Origin: Excoecaria cochinchinensis
Taxonomy: Eukaryota > Streptophyta > Magnoliopsida > Malpighiales > Euphorbiaceae
Assembly: GCA_947683425.1 (NCBI GenBank)
Contig: CANTUQ010000081.1
Coordinates: forward strand, 6,258,501-6,322,500
Direction: 5' to 3'
DNA: 64,000 bases
Position 1 is the first letter of the stretch; each line of letters opens with the position of its first letter. A program made the translations under genes and the position numbers. The notes below the pieces were generated by a model. The model did no database searches and was not told the DNA's origin. It saw nothing but the letters and a program-made list of their open reading frames with translations. Below, in pieces: positions 33,655-46,013 of this stretch.

Positions 33655-34035
33655 CTTTAAAAAGTATGTGCTCACTGAGAGTCTTTGATGCTCATTGAGA
33701 GTCTTTGATGCTCACCGAGAGACTTTGATTTCGAGCCTCCTCAGAGAAAAATTATATTTGAGCCTCCAGAGAGGAAATTGGATTTGAGCCTCCTCAGAGG
33801 AAAATTATATTTGAGCCTCCTCAGAGGAAATTATACTTGAGCCTCCTCAGAGGGAATTTAGATTGGAGGTTTTGGTTGCTTGCCCACAGGCGGATAGGTT
33901 TCAATGTCTTTGGCGTCGCTTAAAATGATCCTTGTTTTTGTTTTTGTTTTGTTTTTGTTTTTGTTTTTGTTTTTGTTTTTATTTTTGTTTTTGTTTTGTT
34001 TTTGTTTTTGTTTTTGTTTTTGTTTGTTTTTTTTC
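33655..34035 (-). repeat. Tandem array 3 of TAT-6 and GTTTTT repeat
   Basis: 33700-33860: about five copies of GAGCCTCCTCAGAGGAAA. 33925-34035: (GTTTTT)n with rare GTTTT variants. Confidence 0.9.
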
Positions 34036-35430
34036 CTTTACTTGTAAGTTTTTGGGATTCTTACATTTTGGATGTATTTGAATTTTTACAGTATATTGGA
34101 TTTTCAAGGCCTTGAAAATATCTTCTTCTTTTTGTTTTGTGTTGTTTTGTTTTTGTTGTTGAGAATTTGTATTCTTTATACATTTGAATTTGGATTTTGT
34201 ACACCTATTGTGTGATGTGTGCAGGCATATATCTTATGATAGAGAAACTTACCTGGTGGCTCCTGGCATGGAGTGCATGAGTAGGCTTGCTCTTTTAAAT
34301 GTCTTCTTGGGAGTGAGTCCGCGAGATTTTATTCTTGTGAGGACTTTATCTTGATCTGACTGTTTGGCACAGATGAGCGCTAATGTAGAGCTGAAACTGT
34401 ACCTTAGCCCACTTTTGCATCTGATTGTCTTCAACTAAAGTATGTGTGGGCTTCTCAAAAGATCTTCTTTTCTATAGATTTGTGTGATTCCAGATTGCCA
34501 TTAGCATGATGTGCCCAAATAGGCTTGTTCTTCTGGGCATTCCACCTCCTCACATATTCACCTAATTTTATGCTGGATACAGTGGTCGATAATGTTGAGC
34601 TGAACCCATCCTTGCTCGTGAGGTCTATACGGACCTTTCCCTCTGAGTCATGTACACAACAACATATACAAAAGATTATGTGTGCGTATGGAACTATGTG
34701 TGGGAAATATATGCATAAAGCTATATACACGAAACACGAGCAAAGGATTAATGTACAAGAACTATGTGTGCATATCTATACGTGTAAAAGACTGAATGCA
34801 CATGACATGCATGTGATATGCAAAAATGAATAGACCACATCCCAAGTGGTTAAGGGATTCATTGAGGATACTGCTCGGCTGCTCACATTGTCTAATGCTC
34901 CCAAGGATCTAGAAAAGCGTTGTCTTGGCTTTACCCATAATATTTTAAAGAGAACTGACTCGTGCGCATCTTTGCCCCCCGGCCAATGAGCATCTTGCCC
35001 CTAGGACTTTGAATCATGATCTGTATTATGAACTACCTGCCTAAAGGGAAGTTATTCAAAGTAATGCTGCCTTATCGCTCTAGGCGTCAAAAGTCATTGT
35101 TTAAAAGGTAGTGCGTCCCTTGTGGATTTTCACACTAGCTTTTCTTAGCAGGAAATGCTTCCATTTGGGGATTTTTACATAACTCTGTGCCTAATTTTTT
35201 GGTTGGAATGGACCCAAACCATTCCAGCAGCTTTTACTCATTTTTTTTTGTAGGACAGACTGCCTGTTTCCAGGTTTTCACCTTGCCCTTTGGCCTAACT
35301 TTTGCTTAGAGAGCCAGTCACGGTTTTCATCTCTAATGGTCTTTTTTTTTTCTTTTTTCTCTCGAGACTCTCCTGCCTTTCAGGTATGGCTGCAAGAAAA
35401 GTCGAAGCCACTATCAAAACCCCTTTCTAG
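34036..35430 (-). other. 3' non-coding region of TAT-6
   Basis: Shared with TAT-5: the CCCAAGGATCTAGAAA block (34893) and the conserved block 35103-35345. No function can be read from sequence. Confidence 0.65.
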
Positions 35431-35862
35431 GGTAACCAGTAGTTATTCTCTAAGGTATTTTCTTTTTAGGCATCGATTGCATTCCATGGCCTCCCTTGAT
35501 GAATGTGTTGCTAGATTGGGTGAGGTAGCGGACGAGGATCGGGTTCTTTAGGGTTTCATGAGGCTGCCTTTTACATTACCACCCGTTGTGCTTGATAATT
35601 CAGAGGGATTAACGATATGGTGAGGCATTCCTATCTTTCCAAGGTGGACCTTTAGCTTTGGCGTTTACCTCCATACATCATGGCCTCTAGGCAAGCTATC
35701 GGTGAAGATTATTATACCATCCACCAGGGGTTGTTCTTTCACTCCCACTAATGCTTACAAGATATGGGTACTCAACCCTGCTGTCGATAACAGGACACGA
35801 CGACTTATACATTTGTCCAGCGAGAGTAGTAGTAGGGCCTAGTTCAGATTTGTATGCATTTT
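35431..35862 (+). pseudogene. Antisense coding-like tract in TAT-6
   Basis: The plus strand reads FRHRLHSMASLDECVARLG, then after a stop VVLDNSEGLTIW. Homologous to 16555-17012. Broken in several places. Product unknown. Confidence 0.45.
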
Positions 35863-36221
35863 GAGCAATATGTTTCTTTTTTAAAACATAACTAGACAAC
35901 AATATAAATGAATAAATTCAGTTTTATTTCATTTCACAAAATTGTGTACATTTCAGTAGGATTTCAATATACATGATCGTCATTTAACATTAATTCAAAA
36001 ATGCAAAACTACATTCATTCAAGGAGCCAAATCTTGATAGCATCAACTCCTGTTACCAATCAGCCCTCTCGGGTTTTCTTGATTGGACATTTTCACTTAA
36101 GCCTCTAATTTTTGCCCAGGATGCCTTTTTCGGTTTTCACCCTGACGAGGTGCCCAATTTTAGAAAGGCCGCCTTTTTTCAGTTTTCGACCTGCGGGGCT
36201 TTTATTCTATTCTTTTGATTT

Positions 36222-36830
36222 TTATTGCCTTTTGCCATGGAACCTCTTGAGTCTATTGATGTTGATCGGTTCGTTGAAGCCATTGCCATCGCTATCTGAC
36301 AGAATCGCTGCTTCTTTTGACCGCAGCTTCTTGAGGATGAAAGGCCCTTCCCATGTCGATTTGAATTTCCCTCTGACGTCGGGCGCACCCGGTTTCATTT
36401 GCTTGAATACCAAGTCCCCTTCCTTTAATGGGTGTTTCTTGACCTTCTTTCCAAATGACCTGGCAAGCCTTTTCTGATGGACCTGATCATGATAGTAAGC
36501 TCTCATTTTGCTTTCATCCAACGTGTTCATATGCTTTAGCCGCTGTTGTGCCTACTCAGCTTCTGAAATCCAAGCTTCCATGACTACCTTCAATGATTTG
36601 AGCTCTATCTTGATTGGCAGTACTGCTTCTATCCCATATACCAAGGAATACAGCGTGGCTCCAGTAGAAGTTTTGACAGTTGTTCTGTAATGCCGAAGTG
36701 ATTTTGAACCATTTTGGCCAGGATCTTTTGTTAGCATCTTCACCTGCTTTAACCGTTTAAGGAAATGCAAAGAGAACCGGTGATCCTTAATGCCGTACCT
36801 CTGGAACAACTCCTTAGCCTTAACCATAAA
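36222..36830 (-). pseudogene. Integrase C-terminal part of TAT-6
   Basis: The minus strand reads STGATLYSLVYGIEAVLPIK, then RAYYHDQVHQKRLARSF, FKQMKPGAPDVRGKF, WEGPFILKKL and NINRLKRFHGKR. These are the end of the integrase core and the C-terminal domain. It is cut upstream near 36740; the zinc-binding and catalytic parts are missing. A frame change lies between 36530 and 36552. It cannot work alone. Confidence 0.85.
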
Positions 36831-37002
36831 CTGTCTTTTCGTCCTCGAACCTCGCGCGGCCTGGGGAAATCATATCGAATTCTTTTGATAACCCTATCCA
36901 TTAGAGGCCATAGGGTGTACTTCGCCCCATGATGTCTTTTCCCAAGCTCCAGCATTTCGTATCCATTGTAAGTCAATAGAACCCTTTTGGTCCTTTCCGG
37001 AA

Positions 37003-37068
37003 GTCAAGAAGAATGGCAAAGTGTGCGTATGTGTAGATCAATAGGATTTGAATGAAGCTTGCCCCTGG
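37003..37068 (+). pseudogene. Inverted RT fragment in TAT-6
   Basis: The plus strand reads VKKNGKVCVCVDQ, a stop, then DLNEACPWG. This is the same RT segment, in the same wrong sense, as in TAT-2 at 10848. The polypyrimidine stretch that follows (37125-37222) is also shared. Confidence 0.75.
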
Positions 37069-37836
37069 GGATGACCCTCTTTTGCCCCTTATATCAATGG
37101 TTTCGGCCAGATTTACTCATCGACTACCTTCCTTTTTCTCCCCATTTGTATTTTGTCTTTCTCTTTTTCTTTTTCTTTCTTCTTTTCTCTTTTCTTTTCT
37201 CTCTTCTTTTTTTTTTTTTTGTTGTGGATAAGCTCCGTTCAAATCCTTGATAATCTAAACATACACGCACCCTTCCTCTTCTCGATATCAGGGTATCATC
37301 GAGTATAGCGCTTCCATTTGAATTTTGTGGGTTTTCTTTTAACCTTTTATGCCCTTTCTGGCTTGGGTCTTCTGACCTTTTGCTTGTTTGAGTATGCTCT
37401 ATGGTTTCTTCATCTACTATCGGCATGCCCACCTAGGTCTAGGAAAAAACTTTTCATTTTTTTGTATTCTCTCATGATTTCCTCACTATTCAGGAGTTAC
37501 GTCAGATGCCATCAAGATTTCTTTCGGATTTTCCAAAATTCCAAGATTAAATGGAGTAGCATCCATTGAGTTACTGTCAAATATATTATGATCATGATCG
37601 TGCATAATGAAATCATCAGAAATATCACACAAGTAAGGGAAATTGTTTACTTTATTAATAAAACTAAGAATGTCATTGGCATTATTGAAAAAGTTCGGAA
37701 TTAAAAAGGAAAAAAATCTAAATTATCGTCTCTTCCTACTCTCTGCCGACGCAAATGCTCTTGCCAACGGTCTGTCCTTCGGGCCCTTCTGTCCCCCTTT
37801 TCAGCTCCTTGTTAATGAGGCCTTGAACTTGCTTCT
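37069..37836 (-). other. Polypyrimidine stretch and gag-pol interval of TAT-6
   Basis: T/C-rich 37125-37222, then a region like 11200-11760 (TAT-2) and 49930-50110 (TAT-5). Confidence 0.6.
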
Positions 37837-38769
37837 TCAAAGTTCAGAATTCCTCAGTGTCATGCTCAGTCTGCTGATGATAGATGCAATACTGATCAGC
37901 TCGATGACCAGACGTCCTCGACTCCAGGCAAGCTTAGTTGGCTTCGACCGCAACTTTCCCTGCTTAACAAAATAAGCGAACTGTTCAAATAGACACTTCC
38001 CTAAGATGGTACAGTCGCTTTGGGTTGTGCTTTTAGCTGGAACCTTTTTGTCCCCGAAACTTATTCTACTACTGTCGCCATGGTTCGAGCTTCCATCACT
38101 TCCACCTTCAAGATCCCAAATTTGCCCCCTCGGAGCTTGGCAGACATCAACCAGGTCTTTGGCATGCTGACGGTGACTCATTAGCCCACGACCCACAGTT
38201 GGCTTAGCCGACCACCTTGGTGGGTTCTTCTCCAATATCTGAGGGAAAGATTCGTCTATGCCGAAGTGATATTTTCGGCTTATTTCGGCAAACGACACTT
38301 TTTTCACTTCCTGCCTGCCAATGCAATTATCACATCCACATAAGCCATTTTCCTCCCCCGAATCCATGGAACCAAACATGAATCTTTTATAGGCTGCTTG
38401 GGTAGTAGCATGCTTAGACCGCAGGATTTCTTCCTTGAGAACATATACTCTTCTCTTCAGGCCACTTGTCATTATCCTGAACTCATCATTAAAAGCATAT
38501 CCCTTGCGTTTTCACCCCAATGGTGGAGCAAAAGGCATCTTCCCTCTAGACTTGATTATCATGGCCGGGCCATGTTCGTCCCGTGGCATGGTAAAAAGAA
38601 TGTGTTGTGCCTTGGTGGATGGCATCATTGTGGCAGCAAAATTTTGCTTCATAGTTTTCATCCTAACTTCAAACTCTTCTAGCTTCCTCTCTATTTCCCG
38701 TGCCTTCCTATCCATTTCATCAATAATGAGTGCATGAGCTACATCGGCTCTTTTTGATGGGTTTTCCAT
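37837..38769 (-). pseudogene. Shortened gag of TAT-6
   Basis: The N-terminus has a long coiled coil (DEMDRKAREIERKLEEFEVRM). It stops at about 38512; a second frame (37837-38472) begins in unfamiliar sequence with CGCDNCIGRQ and ends in FEQFAYFVKQGKLRSKP, the gag C-terminal segment. The capsid domain is not visible, as in TAT-2. Frameshifts likely. Confidence 0.6.
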
Positions 38770-39699
38770 GTTACCTCTGCGAAGGGGAATGACTCACTGC
38801 TTTCTGAGGTTAACTCTGATCCCACGTATACTGACCTGTTCTGTTTGCAAAGACAAGGAAAAGAAGTTCACTGATTAGTCACCTGTCAGAACCTTTGGAC
38901 CACTTGGGCAGATTTATGATGGTTGCAAAACATACCTGTTAGGATGATGCATGAATGACATATAATGCATGGTCGTGTTATGCAACATCCATAAATCACA
39001 TGCAAGCACATAGGTCCTTCCAACCTTGTTACTCCCGCACACGAGGTCATAGTCTCTTTCCTAGGTGGGATTAGCCCATGGGTCAATAGGGGACCCGATG
39101 GATGATATGGTGGACGGTAGAGAACCGGTAGCATAACCTCTCCTAACTAATGCACAGGCGCATGGGTTATGATCGTTATGTATTTGGGCAGTCCGAATAA
39201 GTTGACCTAGGCCTATCGGGGCATGCAAGCCTTTGATTAGGTGACCAATCAAATTATCTGGGTTTGTCCAATACATAATGATCCATACAGCAAGCATAGT
39301 ATTAAGGTTCATACCACTTAGGGGAAGTAACTATTTCCATTACATGAGGTTTAGTCAAGATGATGTTACTTTAGGGCTACCCAAGCATGGTCCCTGCCAA
39401 CGGGTCTAGCTCATCACAAGCGTAATGACCGGTCGGGTCTCCATTTAATATACCATGATGGTACGAGGCTTGGACTGGTGATTATCCTTAACACTTCCCT
39501 ACATTGAGTGAATGTAGGGTTGTGCTTCGAGAACGCACCGGGGTTGAAAGAGGGACCAAACTAGCATAGATCTAAGGCTTTAATGAGATGCAATGCAGTT
39601 TCGAAAAAGGATGAAATTTTTAAATTAAAACTCATTGTAAATTTTAACCAAGGCACTTTTGAAGCGAAGTCTCGAGTATTGTCCCCAACAGAGTCGTCA
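38770..39699 (-). other. Leader and primer binding site of TAT-6
   Basis: Leader like those of TAT-1, TAT-2 and TAT-5. Primer site at 39682-39699 (complement of TCCCCAACAGAGTCGTCA), with three differences from TAT-2. Confidence 0.75.
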
Positions 39700-39700
39700 C

Positions 39701-42027
39701 TGTGATGCGCGTCGAACCCCGGGGTGCCCCGAACTACCCGCTTTTAGGGCCTTCGAGATGAGGTTCATAAGAATTTGTAAGAAATTACAAGTGCGTCCAT
39801 TTTGGGTAACAAGGAGGTTTCATGGAGTTGCCACCCAATAGAACATTTAGAAAGGTCGTCTAGCCTCAATGAGCCTAAGACAGCGCTGCTATGTCCATCA
39901 TAGGCAAGCCTGGAGGTGTCTTGAAGGCTTCCACCCTAATAATAGGATGGTCCTCTCGCCTCGCGCTTGGGCAAACCAGAGGTATCTTGGAGGCTTCTAC
40001 CCTAATAGAACATTAGGACGGCCCTCTCGCCTCGTTGCGCTTAGGACTATGCAAGTTTAAGCCTTTTTACAGGATACAAGAGGTGTCTTAGAGGCTTACA
40101 CCCCAACAGAATGCTGAGATGGCCCTCTCGCCTCGTTGAGCCAAAAGACCAGAGTAGGTTCGGAACTTTCCATTTATTCATACCTTGATTAAGTTTATAA
40201 CTGAGTTTTGAATTTAGTGTTTCATCCCATTTCTCATTCAATTCGGTGCGATTAAATTAAATCGCAAATTATCCATCCAAGGGAAAGAATAAATAAAAGC
40301 AGTATTAAAATAAAGCATCTAAAGATAGATTACAACAAAACTAGGGGCGGAATACAACACCCATTGTAAATAAAATATAAAGCATGGATAAAACGGGATA
40401 TACATTAAGGATGAGGACATTGGTCCTCGCATACATATTTATTACAAAATAATTTTTTGAAGTGTCGATTTTATTTGCTAAAGAAATAGGACATTGGTCC
40501 TCAATTTACAAAAGATCCCAATTTAATTAAAAAAAAATATTTAACCATTTTTATATTAGCGGGATTAAAATAATATTTACAACAAATTGGAAATGAAGAT
40601 AAACTAAAAGATAGGGTAAAGAAAATGAACCAAATTGGTGTCCCCGAATTATCCTAGCGGGCTCCTCTTCTTAGCACCCCATATTTAGTGAAAATAAATA
40701 AGCTCACAAAGAAAACAAACAACATGTGAGTGGGATAATGAAATAAAATAATGAAAATAAAAGGAAATATTAGAAATAAAATAAATAAGCAATAGATATA
40801 AATATCTATATGTTGATGAAATAATTGTGAATAAATAAAATAAGAAAATAAAAGAAAAGTAGGATTGGGCTCAGAATATTTACCCTCAGAATTCGTGCTC
40901 GATGAAGGGAAAATATGATTGATTTCCTTGATTTGATCGGCAAAATTAAAGTTGAAAATGAAAAAGTCGGAGTTTTATTCCAAGAAAGAAAACTGCTTAA
41001 AAATGAAGAACGAAAGAACGAAAGAAAATAACAACTCAAGAACGAAGAATTATTATTTTTTGTCTCAAGAAAGATTATTTTATTGAAAACTGATTTGAGA
41101 AATTTATTTGAAGAAGAAATTTCATAAAAAAGTAGAGAGAATTATGTTGAAAAAGAAAGAATGAAGAGTAAGAAATCCGACCCCTTCACTCGATCCTCAG
41201 CCTCCTATTTATAGGTAAATGAGGATGAAGATAAAAAAATTTAAATCTTTTTGAAATTCAAAATTCAAAAACAAATCTTTTTAAAATTTAAATTTAAAAT
41301 TAAAATCCTTTTCCAAATTTGAATTTAAAAACAAAATCCTTTTTAAAATTTAAATCCTTTAAAGATATATATGAAATCCATTTGAATTCAAACCTGATTT
41401 TAGAAAATAAAATCAAATATTTTTAAATTCAAATTAGATTTAAGGATAAAATAAAATCCTTTTGAATTCAAATTAGAATTTAAAACATAAAATTAAATCC
41501 TTGACATATATCTTAAGGATAAATAAAATAAAATTAAATTAAATTAAAAAATTAATTTATTAATTTTAAAAACTGAAAAATATATAAAAATACAAAAAAT
41601 GGGATAAAAATTAATTTTGGGAAAAAAAATCATGAAAAAAGGCCAAAAAGTGCATTTTCGGCGAAATTGGGCATTTTGCGGCGGAACACGGGCGTCGGTT
41701 GCGCGGAGCAGCGCGTGGATGCATGCTGGGCATCGCTCGCGCTGGCGCCCCGCACAGCGCGCTCCTCCCGCAGGCGCTGCGCGCACTGCCGTATGTCGAC
41801 ATTCGCAGAATTTTTTTTATTTTTAAATTTAACTAAAAAATACTATAATTTCTAAACCCCATTTTTTAAATCCAATTTTCAAAATATTTTTTATTATTTT
41901 TATTTTTTTACTCTAAAATGCAAATTTGACTAGAAAATTATCATTTTTAACCTTTTTGCTTGTGAACAGGCATCTTATCCTCATTGGGTAACTCCAATCT
42001 GGGCTGCCTCAGGACCCGGTGTCCACA
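39701..42027 (-). repeat. 5' LTR of TAT-6
   Basis: TGTGATGCGCG to GGTGTCCACA. TATA box at 41205-41215. GC island 41690-41800. Three-fold module at 39870-40140. Confidence 0.9.
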
Positions 42028-42032
42028 CCCCG

Positions 42033-43068
42033 GCAAAAATGAAGACACGACTCAGACAAACGAAAAATAGAGACGAACAGAGTAAAGTTACCGGACTATT
42101 AACCATGATAATATACCATCGAAAACATGCATAATAAAACAACAAATATGTAGATTAATCATGATAAATATTTAAGATCCATGCTTGTGTGCAAACAATA
42201 GCATTCATACAATACATAGATTAATGAGATCAAATAACAAGTATATACAGTATATACATCATAGGAAACTGAGTAAGGAAAAACAAGAAATAAAAAAAAG
42301 AATGAAAGAAGAGGAGGCTTAACCCAGTTTTTACCATCAGATATGATTTTAGATCGCAAGTTAAGAAGCTTTGGTTTCCTTGTTGATTTGCTTGAGAAGA
42401 AAATCTAAAACAGATACTCTAAGAAAAACATTAAATAAAAGTTACGTAAAGAAAGAAATGAAAGATGAAAGATGACTGAATCTCAAACGTCAGGAATTAG
42501 TTTCCTAGATTCAAGAACAACCTCAGAATGCTTTGAGAACAAAAATCACTTTCTTGCTCTCTAAAACTTTTCTCCTTGTGTTTTTCTTTCTTTTTTCTGC
42601 GTTTTCAAAATAACCTCCCCCTCTTTAGTTTCTAAACTTTTTCTTTTTATACGTCCAGTGAAAAACTAGGGTTTTCTTAGGTATATCCCTCTTAAAACCC
42701 TTGATTCCCTTTTCCAAATTGGGATTTTCCTTTTCAAATCAGACATACAGTCTGCATTTTTCAAATCCCGTGAAAACCAGAAAAGGGGAAGCTGGAGGCA
42801 GTGGCACGTGAGGCAGGAACCTCACCTGTGAGATGCGCCTCACTAACGTGAGGCTGCATCTCACGTTAGTGAGATGGGCCTCACTACACAAGCCTCGAAA
42901 ATCTTTTTTTTTCTAATTTTAATTTTAATTTTTAAAAATGAAAAGTATCTCTTTTTTTTTCTTTTTTCGAGGAAATCATCACTTCTATTTGTCTTCTGCC
43001 TGTGCACATGCATCATTCTCATCATTGGGTAATTTAGGTCTGGGCTGCCTCAGGACCCGGTGTCTATA
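42033..43068 (-). repeat. 3' LTR of TAT-5, promoter-side part
   Basis: Resumes CGGCAAAAATGAAGAC exactly as in the 5' LTR at 55262. Has an inverted repeat (CTCACTAACGTGAGG and CTCACGTTAGTGAG, about 42838-42872) and TATA (minus CGTATAAAAAG) at 42643-42653. Ends GGTGTCTATA, one change from TACA. Confidence 0.9.
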
Positions 43069-43088
43069 GTTGCCTCCAATTTTGGGGA
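43069..43088 (-). other. Polypurine tract of TAT-5
   Basis: The minus strand reads CCCCAAAATTGGAGGCAAC before the LTR start. Confidence 0.75.
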
Positions 43089-43154
43089 GCGTAGTGCCTG
43101 GGTGCCTAGGTGAGCCAAAACTCAAAGCAAGAGAGAAGAGATGCGTACCTGAGG

Positions 43155-43550
43155 TAGCTGTCTTATTGAACTTTGTGATGCATCGAGTCTGCTCCAGACT
43201 TACAAAACGCGAGAGTTGCTCTTCTGAGCTGCATCTAGTTTGCTCCAGACTTACAAAGTGCGAGGGTTCCATCTTCAGATGGTGATGCGCCGAGTCTGCT
43301 CCAGACTTACAAAGCATGAGGATTGCTCTTCTAAGCTACGCCGAGTCTGCTTCAGACTTACAAAGTGCAGGGGTTCCATCTTCTGATGGTGATACGCCGA
43401 GTCTGCTCCAGACTTACAAAATGCGAGAGTTGCTCTTCTGAGCTGCACCGAGTCTGCTCCAGGCTTACAAAACGAGAGAGTTGCTCTTTTGAGCTGCACC
43501 GAGTCTGCTCCAGACTTACAAAGTGCGGGTCCATCCTCAGATGGTGATGA
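43155..43550 (-). repeat. Tandem array in the 3' region of TAT-5, unit about 52 bases
   Basis: About eight units starting GAGTCTGCTCCAGACTTACA. Two kinds of unit end alternate irregularly: GAGAGTTGCTCTTCTGAGCT and GGGTTCCATCTTCAGATGG. No likeness to the arrays of TAT-2 or TAT-6. Confidence 0.93.
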
Positions 43551-44544
43551 TTTTCACTTAGATATTTCCTGCAAAATTATATGCGCAGAGGTATATACAA
43601 GAAATTGTGCGTATGACATGAGATGCCGATGTTTGCAAAAATGGATGGACTATGTCCTAAGCGGTTAAGGATCCGTTAAGGATACGGTTTGGCTACTCCA
43701 CCATGCCCCCAAGGATCTAGAAAGTGCTATCTTGGCTTTAGGGACTCTGACCCAAAACTTATTCTGAAAGACCCGTTAGGTATGCATCTTTGCCCCCCAG
43801 ATCAATGATCATAGACCCAGGATTCTGACTCATGTCCCTGCATCTGAAGTAATGCCACCTTATCGCTCTGAGCATCGAAAGTCATTATTTTGAAGGTAGT
43901 GCGTCCCTTGTGGATTTTCACAGTAGCTTTTCTTTGTGCGAAATGCATTCCTTAAGGGATTTTCACACGACCCTTTGCATAATTTTTACCTGGAATAGAC
44001 CCAACCCAATCGAGTAGCTTTTTATTCATTTCATTTTATATTTTTTTTGTAGGACAGACCGCCTATTTCTAGGTTTTCACCCTACCCTTTGGCCTAACTT
44101 TTGCTTAGAGCGCTAATTACGGTTTTCATCTCTAACGGGTTTTTTTTTTACAAGAGAAGGCTCTCAAACAATAGTCATGAGATAAATAAATGATATATTT
44201 CTTTTTAAGACAGAATTGAAAACCAATGAAAATGCAAACTGAATTCTTTTATTCATTGCAAAATTGTGTACATTTCTATATGATTTCATCATACATGATT
44301 CTCATTTGACAAGAATTCAAAAGCACAAGACTACACCTAATCTCAGAATAGATCTTATAAGCATCAAACTCCTGTTATCAATCGGCCCTGTTTTCTCGAT
44401 TGAATATTTTCTCTCGGCCCTTAATTTTTGCCCAGGATGCCTTTTTTCGATTTTCACCCTGACAGGGTGCCTAATTTTAGCAAGGCTGCCTTTTTTCAGT
44501 TTTCGACCCGCAGGGCATTTATTCTCTTCTTTTTATTTTAGTCT
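43551..44544 (-). other. 3' non-coding region of TAT-5
   Basis: Shares blocks with TAT-2 and TAT-6 (CCCCCAAGGATCTAGAAAG at 43709, conserved block 43893-44145). Lacks the antisense coding-like tract. Confidence 0.65.
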
Positions 44545-45760
44545 TTAGCCATAAAATCTCTTTAATCTGTCGACATTGACCGTTTCTTTGAACTCATTCC
44601 CATCTCTGTCTGCTAGAATTGCTGCTGCCTTTGTTAGTAACTTTTTCAGCACGAATGGACCTTCCCAAGTTGGCCTGAATTTTCCCCGTATATTTGGCAC
44701 TCCTGGCTTCATCATCTTAAAGACCAAATTCCCTTCCTTCAATGGGTGCTTTCGTACCTTCTTGCTAAAGGACCGAGCTAGCCTCTTTTGATAAATCTGA
44801 TTATGATAATATGTTCGCAACCAATCTTCATTCAACAGATTTAACTGTAATAATCGCTGTTGTGCCCATTCTATCTCCGAAATCTCAGCTTCCATGACTA
44901 CCCTCAAAGATTTCAGCTCAATTTCAACTGGTAGAACTGCTTCAGTTCCATATACCAGGGAGAACGACATCGCTCTCGTAGAGATTCTGATTGTGGTTCA
45001 TAACCCCAAAGTGCAAAAGGTAACTTTTCTGCCCAGTCTTTATAGCTCTAAACCATCCTGGCCAATATTCTTTTAACATTCTTATTCGCTGCTTCAACTG
45101 CGCCATTAGCCTGAGGTCGGTAAGGAGAAGACTTGTTATGCTGGATTCCATATTTTCGAAGCATCTATTTAGTTTCTACTAAGAATTGTACCCCATTATC
45201 AGACACAATGTGGTGTGGGAGGCCATATCTACATATCAAATTCCGTTCGATGAACTTAGCCATGTCCCTAGTATCAACCTTTTTGAAAGATTCAGCTTCG
45301 ACCCACTTAGTGAAGTAATCAATAGCCACGATGATGAACCTGTGCCCATTAGAAGTTGTAGGATGTATCTCGCCTATGATATCTATCACCCAAGCTGCAA
45401 ATGGCCATGGAGATGTCAAATTATGTAGCTCTGAAACTATCATATGCCTCAAATTTGCGTATTGCTGGCATAACTGGCATTGCTTCACATATTTTGAACA
45501 ATCCGTATCTATTGTGAGCCAATAAAATCCTTGGCGCATGATCTTCTTTGCTAAGGCCAGGCCATTCATGTGAGCTCCACAAACACCGGCATGAACCTCT
45601 TCCATAATTCTTTCAGCTTCTTTCTCCGCCAAACATCTTAATTGGATACCATCAGCTTGCCTCTTATACAAAGTTCCATCTACACTGATGAATTGAGAGG
45701 ATAACTTTCTAATCATTCTCTGGTCTTTCTCAGTGGCTTCCTCTGGAAAAACTGACCGTT
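44545..45760 (-). pseudogene. Integrase of TAT-5
   Basis: Inserts the cDNA copy into host DNA. An HHCC zinc-binding part (HAGVCGAHMNG and DCSKYVKQCQLC) is followed by the catalytic core with first Asp in WVIDIIGEI, second in VSDNGVQF and the Glu in NGAVEAANK. Then come SFSLVYGTEAVLPVE and the C-terminal domain (WEGPFVLKKLL, VNVDRLKRFYG). A stop at 45165, another about 110 bases on, and a frameshift near 44975-45000 break it. No chromodomain, as expected for Tat. Confidence 0.92.
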
Positions 45761-46008
45761 CTAAGTAGTTCTGAATGTCATAATACCAGGACCATTGGTG
45801 ACCTCAACCTCCATCACCTGCTCAGTTTCAAAATAAGGCTTTTCCGCACTAGAGATCAGCACGGGTCTCATAGCAACCCCTGTTGGATTATCCCACATGG
45901 ATACTAATGTCGCGAGAGCATCAGCCAACTGATTTTCATCCCTGGGGAAGAAGTGAAAAGTGCAAGTCTTAAACTGGCTACTCAACATTCTCAAGTGCTT
46001 CACATAAG
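45761..46008 (-). pseudogene. End of second RNase H and linker of TAT-5
   Basis: Reads QWPYVKHLRMLSSQF, then FHFFPRDENQLADALATLVS, the typical end of the additional RNase H. The pol frame comes in from beyond TEK-3, at 48197. Confidence 0.85.
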
Positions 46009-46013
46009 GCCAC

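Larger units (their letters stand above)
29022..42027 (-). mobile_element. TAT-6: non-autonomous Tat/Ogre element with both LTRs
   Basis: 13.0 kb, inserted in the 3' LTR of TAT-5. Flanks ACCCG (29017-29021) and CCCCG (42028-42032) are a five-base duplication with one difference. The undisturbed site in the 5' LTR of TAT-5 reads TCCCG (55260-55264). Internal plan: shortened gag, inverted RT fragment, integrase end, antisense tract, three tandem arrays, polypurine tract. No protease, RT or RNase H in the sense strand. Confidence 0.9.

Noticed and set aside
33243..33698. 151-codon plus-strand frame starting with a hydrophobic stretch
   Set aside because: It runs antisense between two tandem arrays of TAT-6, has no match in the sister elements and no recognised motif. 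Composition explains the Phe run.
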